A stretch of DNA of 64,000 nucleotides from DATMER01 sp034667225 (lineage in GTDB: Bacteria; Acidobacteriota; Thermoanaerobaculia; Multivoradales; UBA5704): positions 240,095-304,094 of the forward strand of contig JAXDKG010000020.1 in NCBI GenBank assembly GCA_034667225.1, given 5' to 3'. Made by a program: the position numbers and the translations under genes. Positions within the stretch are counted from its first letter, which is position 1. Every line of letters begins with the position of its first letter. This document shows positions 59,809 through 64,000 of this stretch, piece by piece. Under the pieces are notes generated by a model. The model did not search any database. It was not told where the DNA came from and saw only the letters and a list, made by a program, of their open reading frames with translations.

Positions 59809-61452
59809 ATGCCACAATACTGCATGCGCAGGTCCCGCCTGGCTGTCTTCACATTCTTCTTCCTCTCGCTCCCGGTGAAGAGCCTGGCCTGGCCGACCCT
59901 CCAGGCCCAGCTCGACGCCGATCGCGTGGCGCCGGGCAGCGCCCTGGAGCGGCTCATCGCCGCGAACCAGGATTTCGATCTCCTGCCTTCCGAGGAGGCG
60001 CCTCCGATTCCGGCGTGGCTGCGCGTGCTCTGGCGCAAGAGCCATCCCGCGGGCGGATATCCCCTCGTCCTCAAAGAGGTCCACGAGTGGATGGTGTCCC
60101 ATCCCGACCTGGTGCCCGGCGAGAGAGAGCCCGACAGCCTTCCGCTCGATGTCTTTCCGGGGGTCGGCGTGAGCGTCCCCCTCCCGAACCTGCGCATTTC
60201 CGGCCGGGCGCCGAACCCGCGCAGCGAGTCGGACATTCAGATTTTCGAGCTCGATCCGCGGCGGATCATCGCGGCCTCCAACAACGTCGAGGGGAGCGGC
60301 CGGCAGGCGCAGTACTGGTCCACGGATGGCGGCGCCACCTGGGGACAGACCACGCTGGAGCTCATCGGCGGCGACTTCATGAACAGCGATCCCACCGTGG
60401 GCTGGACCTCGGACGGCACGGCCTGGTCGAGCACGATCGGCATCGACGAAGGCCTCGGCGGCCTGAGATTGCGCCTGTTCAAGTCCGCGGACGGCGGCGC
60501 CACGTGGACGTTCGACAACACGATTTCCGGCGACCAGGATGAGACCGACAAGCAGATGGTGGAGGTCGACACCTGGGCGGGCTCGCCGTTCCGCGACTCG
60601 CTGTACGCCATCTGGCACAACGGTGCGCCGGTCTTCGTGAATCACCGGCGCGCGGATGGGAGCTGGGGCCCGCCGCGGCAGGTGAGCGGACCGGAGACGA
60701 AGGGCACGGGCATCGGCGCGGACATCGAGACCAATTCCGCGGGGCACGTCTTCGCCTTCTGGCCGGATACGGGGAGCCGCCGGATCTTCATGGTGAAGTC
60801 GATGGACGGCGGCGTTTCGTGGTCGCAGCCGTCCCTGGTGGCCGCCACCTATGGCGAGTTCGACATCGGCATCCCGGCGCAGACCGAGCGACGGGCGTTG
60901 ATCTACGTCGTGGCCGGAGCCTGGAAGGCTCCAGGCAAGGATCTGGTCTACGCTGTCTGGACCGACCTGACGGGCAGCAAGAACTGCCGCTCGCCCGCGG
61001 CCGAGCCGGGGGTGGCCCTCAGGTCCACGTGCCAGACGCGGATCTGGTTCGCGCGCTCGCTCGACGGCGGCGTCACCTGGAGGCCCAAGCGGAAGGTTCA
61101 CCATCCGGACGGGCGCTTCGATCAGTTCAACCCGGCCCTGATGGTTGACCCGGCGACCGGCTACCTGGCCCTGATCTATTACCAGTCCGGCGAAGGCTTC
61201 CCCGGCCGGAAGCGGACGCACCTCTGGTACCAGGCCTCCTACGACAATGGAGTTACCTGGACCGAGCCGTTCCGCGTGACCACGGTGAGGAGCAGCGAGA
61301 ACACCGCCGAGGCGGACTTTGGCAACCAGTACGGCGATTACAACGGGATCACGGGCTACGCGGGGACCTTCTTCCCGGCCTGGACCGACCGCCGCGGGAA
61401 AAAGAGGGAGGAGATCTGGACGGCGCCGGTGGTGGATCCGGGGCCGCCGTGA
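59809..61452 (+). CDS. Secreted BNR/Asp-box (sialidase-like) beta-propeller protein
   Basis: A 547-residue exported protein; the signal peptide is MRRSRLAVFTFFFLSLPVKS, starting either at ATG 59809 or more likely at ATG 59824. Five Asp-boxes are visible: STDGGATWGQT, SADGGATWTFD, SMDGGVSWSQP, SLDGGVTWRPK, SYDNGVTWTEP, so a six-bladed propeller is likely. The three active-site arginines and Tyr/Glu of true sialidases cannot be assigned with confidence, so it may be a binding protein or another glycoside-active protein. It follows the membrane-TPR gene by 33 bases on the same strand and could be cotranscribed. Confidence 0.83.
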   Translation: MPQYCMRRSRLAVFTFFFLSLPVKSLAWPTLQAQLDADRVAPGSALERLIAANQDFDLLPSEEAPPIPAWLRVLWRKSHPAGGYPLVLKEVHEWMVSHPDLVPGEREPDSLPLDVFPGVGVSVPLPNLRISGRAPNPRSESDIQIFELDPRRIIAASNNVEGSGRQAQYWSTDGGATWGQTTLELIGGDFMNSDPTVGWTSDGTAWSSTIGIDEGLGGLRLRLFKSADGGATWTFDNTISGDQDETDKQMVEVDTWAGSPFRDSLYAIWHNGAPVFVNHRRADGSWGPPRQVSGPETKGTGIGADIETNSAGHVFAFWPDTGSRRIFMVKSMDGGVSWSQPSLVAATYGEFDIGIPAQTERRALIYVVAGAWKAPGKDLVYAVWTDLTGSKNCRSPAAEPGVALRSTCQTRIWFARSLDGGVTWRPKRKVHHPDGRFDQFNPALMVDPATGYLALIYYQSGEGFPGRKRTHLWYQASYDNGVTWTEPFRVTTVRSSENTAEADFGNQYGDYNGITGYAGTFFPAWTDRRGKKREEIWTAPVVDPGPP

Positions 61453-61507
61453 GGAAGGGCGCCATGAATGTCGCCCTACAAGCAAGCTCCGACTTATCGT
61501 TTAAACA

Positions 61508-61552
61508 ACGACCTCGCTTGTAGGGGCGTGATTCATCACGCCCGCTCAGGCC
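61508..61552. repeat. Dispersed palindrome with TGTAGGGGC end
   Basis: TGTAGGGGCGTGATTCATCA followed by CGCCC, forming GGGCGTGATTCATCACGCCC. The upstream part, AGGGCGCCATGAATGTCGCC then CTACAAGC, is a partner in the opposite orientation, 60 bases away. Confidence 0.65.
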
Positions 61553-62583
61553 GGCAACTGCTGGCCGCTGCCAGCATCCACCTCAAGCTCGCGGACGATG
61601 GCGTCCGTGAACTCAGTGGTGGTGGCCTGGCCGCCGAGGTCGCGGGTCTTGATGCCCTTGTCCACGATCACCTTGCGCAGGGCGCGGCGGACGCGCTCGG
61701 CCTCCTCGTCCTTGTGCAGGTGGTAGAGCATCATGATGCCGGAACGGATCAGGGCGAGCGGGTTGGCGAGGTCCTGGCCGGCGATGTCGGGGGCCGTTCC
61801 GTGGACCGCCTCGAAAACCGAGGCGTGCGTGCCGAAGTTGGCGCCGGGTACCACTCCGAGCCCTCCCACCAGTCCGGCGCACAGGTCCGAGACGATGTCG
61901 CCATAAAAGTTTTCCATGACCAGCACGTCCGCCCGCTCGTGATACATGACGAGTTGCATGCACATGTTGTCGATGATCTTTTCTTCGGCCTGGATGTCGG
62001 GGAACTGCTGGGCCACCTTGCGGAAGCAATCGAGGAAGAGGCCGTCGGAGAGCTTCATGATGTTGGCCTTGTGCACGGCGGTGACCTTCTTGCGGCCATG
62101 GCGGCGGGCGTGCTCGAAGGCGAACAGCGCGATGCGGGTGGAGGCCTTTTCGGTGATGATCTTGAGGCTCTCCACGACTCCTGGCACGACCTCGTGCTCG
62201 AGGCCGGAGTAGAGGCCCTCGGTGTTCTCGCGGACGACGACGATGTCCACGTTGGTGAAGCGGCTGGCGATGCTCGGCAGCGAGCGGGCCGGGCGCAGGT
62301 TGGCGTAGAGGTCGAGCTCCTTGCGCAGGCGCACGTTGATCGATTTGAAGCCGCCGCCGATCTGGGTCTCGACCGGCCCTTTGAGCGCCACGCCGTTGCG
62401 GCGGATCGACTCGACGACGTGCGGGGGCAGCGGGTCCTTGAACTCTTCGATGGCCCCGGCGCCCGCGACGTGGGGCTCCCACTCCAGGTTCGCGCCGGAC
62501 GCGTCGAGCACCCGCGTGGCCGCCGCGGCCACCTCGGGTCCGATGCCGTCGCCGGCGATGAGGGTTACTTTCTGCTTGCTCAC
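61546..62583 (-). CDS. NAD-dependent isocitrate/isopropylmalate dehydrogenase family enzyme
   Basis: A 345-residue beta-decarboxylating dehydrogenase. Marks: IAGDGIGPEV, KGPVETQIGGGFKSINVRLR (the Ser/Asn substrate loop), LDLYANLRPARS, RENTEGLYSGLEHE, KIITEKASTRIALFAFEHAR, the catalytic Lys in VHKANIMKLSDGLF, and the Mg-binding aspartates in GDIVSDLCAGLVGG. The loop SxNVxLRK and YSGLEH fit the mitochondrial-type NAD-isocitrate dehydrogenase branch rather than LeuB, but homoisocitrate dehydrogenase is an alternative. No leucine biosynthesis genes are near. Divergent from the deoxyhypusine-synthase-like gene. Confidence 0.88.
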   Translation of the reverse strand: MSKQKVTLIAGDGIGPEVAAAATRVLDASGANLEWEPHVAGAGAIEEFKDPLPPHVVESIRRNGVALKGPVETQIGGGFKSINVRLRKELDLYANLRPARSLPSIASRFTNVDIVVVRENTEGLYSGLEHEVVPGVVESLKIITEKASTRIALFAFEHARRHGRKKVTAVHKANIMKLSDGLFLDCFRKVAQQFPDIQAEEKIIDNMCMQLVMYHERADVLVMENFYGDIVSDLCAGLVGGLGVVPGANFGTHASVFEAVHGTAPDIAGQDLANPLALIRSGIMMLYHLHKDEEAERVRRALRKVIVDKGIKTRDLGGQATTTEFTDAIVRELEVDAGSGQQLPA

Positions 62584-62673
62584 TTCCAGGTACCTCCCAG
62601 GACGGGGGAGCGTATCAGATACAATCCGCTGCCGCCGGGCGTTCGTCTGGCTACCCCTTGCCGACGAGGAACT

Positions 62674-62728
62674 GCTCCCTCTCCCCCGGCACGGGGGAGA
62701 GGGCTGGGGAGAGGGGGGATGGGATCAA
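62674..62728 (+). repeat. Dispersed 55-nt palindromic element, copy 3
   Basis: Differs by one base from the copy at 15729-15783 (A for G at base 18 of the element). It ends 3 bases before the ATG of the deoxyhypusine-synthase-like gene, so it supplies the whole 5' leader next to the start codon. Confidence 0.88.
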
Positions 62729-62731
62729 CTC

Positions 62732-63850
62732 ATGAAGCATCACCTGTCGGGCCGGAAGATCGACCCCAAGCCGCTCACGGGCAAGGAGAGCCTGGAGGAG
62801 GTGATCACCCACACGTTCACCGCCTACAACGCGGGCCGTCTGCGGGAGGCCTGCGAGCTGCTCGTCCAGAAGATGCTCGCGCCCGACTCCACGGTCGCGA
62901 TGAGCCTTTCCGGCGCGCTCACGCCGGCCGGCTTCGGCAAGTCGTGCCTGGTGCCGCTGATCGAGGCGGGGCACATCGACTGGATGATCTCCACCGGGGC
63001 GAACCTCTACCACGACACCCACCACGCCATCGGCCTCGCCCTCCACGCCGGCAGCCCGGCCTGGAACGACGTCGAGCTGCGCGAGGAGGGGGTGGTGCGG
63101 ATCTACGACATCGTCTTCGACTATTCCGTGCTGCTGGAGACGGACAAGTTCTACCGCATGGTGATGCGGCTGCCGGAGTTTCAGAAGCCGATGTCCACGC
63201 CCGAGTTCCACTACAAGGTGGGGCGCTGGGTGGCGGCGGTCGAGGACAAGCTCGGCCTGACCGGCACGTCGCTCATCGCGGCCGCCTATCGCCACGCGGT
63301 GCCGATCTTCACTTCGTCGCCGGGCGACAGCTCGATCGGCATGAACGTGGCCGAGCTCTCGCTGGAGGGATCGCAGCTCATGTTCGACGTGAACGCGGAC
63401 GTGAACCTCTCGGCCGCCATTGTCTGGCAGGCCAAGGAGGGGGGCGGCAAGAGCGCGGTCTGGATCCTGGGCGGCGGCAGCCCGAAGAACTTCCTGCTGC
63501 AGACCGAGCCGCAGATCCAGGAAGTGCTCGGGCTATCCGAGGCCGGCCATGACTACTTCCTGCAGATCACGGATGCGCGCCCCGACGTCGGCGGGCTCTC
63601 CGGAGCCACTCCGGGCGAGGCGGTCTCCTGGGGCAAGGTGGACCCGGACAAGCTTCCCGACGCGGTGGTGGTCTACACCGACTCGACGATCGCGCTGCCC
63701 CTCCTCACCCACTACGCCTTGGCCAAGGGAGCGCGCCGCACCCCCAAGCGGCTCTACGAGCGCCTGCCCGAGTTCATGGAGCTGCTGAAGCAGCACTTCG
63801 CGGGCGTGAAAGAGGAGCGGATGGCGGAAGGGGCGTTCAAACTGGGGTAG
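62732..63850 (+). CDS. Deoxyhypusine synthase-like protein
   Basis: A 372-residue member of the deoxyhypusine synthase family. Family marks: VAMSLSGALTPAGFGKSCLV, DWMISTGANLYHDTHHAIGL, VPIFTSSPGDSSIGMN, SAVWILGGGSPKNFLLQTEP (Lys in the position of the catalytic lysine) and GEAVSWGKVD near the C-terminus. Eukaryotic and archaeal enzymes modify eIF5A/aIF5A with spermidine; bacteria lack eIF5A, and bacterial homologues probably use other amines or make homospermidine. The ATG at 62732 is chosen because the upstream frame runs through the 55-nt repeat. Confidence 0.87.
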   Translation: MKHHLSGRKIDPKPLTGKESLEEVITHTFTAYNAGRLREACELLVQKMLAPDSTVAMSLSGALTPAGFGKSCLVPLIEAGHIDWMISTGANLYHDTHHAIGLALHAGSPAWNDVELREEGVVRIYDIVFDYSVLLETDKFYRMVMRLPEFQKPMSTPEFHYKVGRWVAAVEDKLGLTGTSLIAAAYRHAVPIFTSSPGDSSIGMNVAELSLEGSQLMFDVNADVNLSAAIVWQAKEGGGKSAVWILGGGSPKNFLLQTEPQIQEVLGLSEAGHDYFLQITDARPDVGGLSGATPGEAVSWGKVDPDKLPDAVVVYTDSTIALPLLTHYALAKGARRTPKRLYERLPEFMELLKQHFAGVKEERMAEGAFKLG

Positions 63851-63964
63851 GGGCTACCGCCGCCTGGGGTTGAAACCCACCCTCTTATACACAACTTTTA
63901 CTGGACAAGCGGGGTCTTTGTCTGTTCTCCTGTTCCGCAGAGTAGGAATCTAGGGAGGGCAGAC

Positions 63965-64000
63965 ATGGATCTTCGCTCGGGTGAGGAGGAGCAGGAGAAC
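63965..64000 (+). CDS. Possible start of a gene cut by the window edge
   Basis: ATG at 63965 with AGGGAGGG upstream opens a frame (MDLRSGEEEQEN) that continues past the window. Only twelve codons are visible, so nothing more can be said. The preceding 63851-63964 contains a truncated palindrome (CGCCTGGGGTTGAAACCC). Confidence 0.4.
   Translation, partial: MDLRSGEEEQEN

Overview
The window is GC-rich DNA that reads as a chromosomal segment of an Acidobacteriota bacterium, possibly Thermoanaerobaculia. The assignment is inferred from two paralogous secreted proteins of the 'VWFA-related Acidobacterial domain' type (23137-24714 and 32799-34463), many secreted peptidases, and an orphan peptide with a class I lanthipeptide-type leader. 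No rRNA or tRNA gene was recognised.

Layout. 1-8.6 kb: 3' end of hutF, an AbrB-like/RelE-like toxin-antitoxin pair, an SRAP protein, a run of three membrane or lipoprotein genes plus an S9 peptidase, and a TPR protein with a zinc-finger-like N-terminus lying downstream of a small secreted peptide with two GSSMDPNG repeats. 8.6-12.6 kb: a three-subunit xanthine dehydrogenase/CO dehydrogenase-type molybdenum hydroxylase operon with a fourth gene for a small Cys-rich protein. 12.6-34.5 kb: mostly metabolic and secreted proteins (M2 dipeptidase, aminotransferase, matrixin-like protease, DsbD, RarA, Uma2 nuclease, a molybdopterin oxidoreductase, a sugar dehydrogenase-like protein, carbamate kinase, ene-reductase plus MarR, and an FTP/HExxH protease with a C-terminal cystine-knot-like tail). 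34.5-40.0 kb: a tight three-gene operon encoding a TPR-CHAT protease, an unknown protein and a papain-like cysteine protease. 40.1-42.8 kb: an alkyltransferase-like protein, a large secreted protein and a MaoC hydratase.

42.8-53.1 kb is a defence island: a vapB antitoxin gene broken by an amber codon, a DUF433/DUF5615 toxin-antitoxin pair, an HNH nuclease, then a five-gene minus-strand run: decayed 5' fragment of hsdR, hsdM, hsdS, an SMC/OLD-like ATPase and a PtuB-like HNH nuclease. A third HNH nuclease follows. The modification and specificity genes look intact, the type I restriction subunit is only a relic, and the ATPase/HNH pair sits where an effector would be. 53.1-55.9 kb is repeat-rich and holds a 127-residue unknown protein, a small secreted Cys protein and the lanthipeptide-like precursor. 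55.9-64 kb: a 1300-residue membrane-TPR protein, a BNR-repeat protein, an NAD-type isocitrate/isopropylmalate dehydrogenase and a deoxyhypusine-synthase-like protein.

The most unusual non-coding signal is a set of degenerate arrays with an exact or near-exact 21-nt period at about 22.8, 53.2 and 54.2 kb, and a two-unit seed at 5.97 kb. The arrays differ in sequence, but three share a quasi-palindromic core close to GAGYGACTC. Several other dispersed palindromic elements, including a 55-nt element present in two near-identical copies and one diverged copy, are also present.
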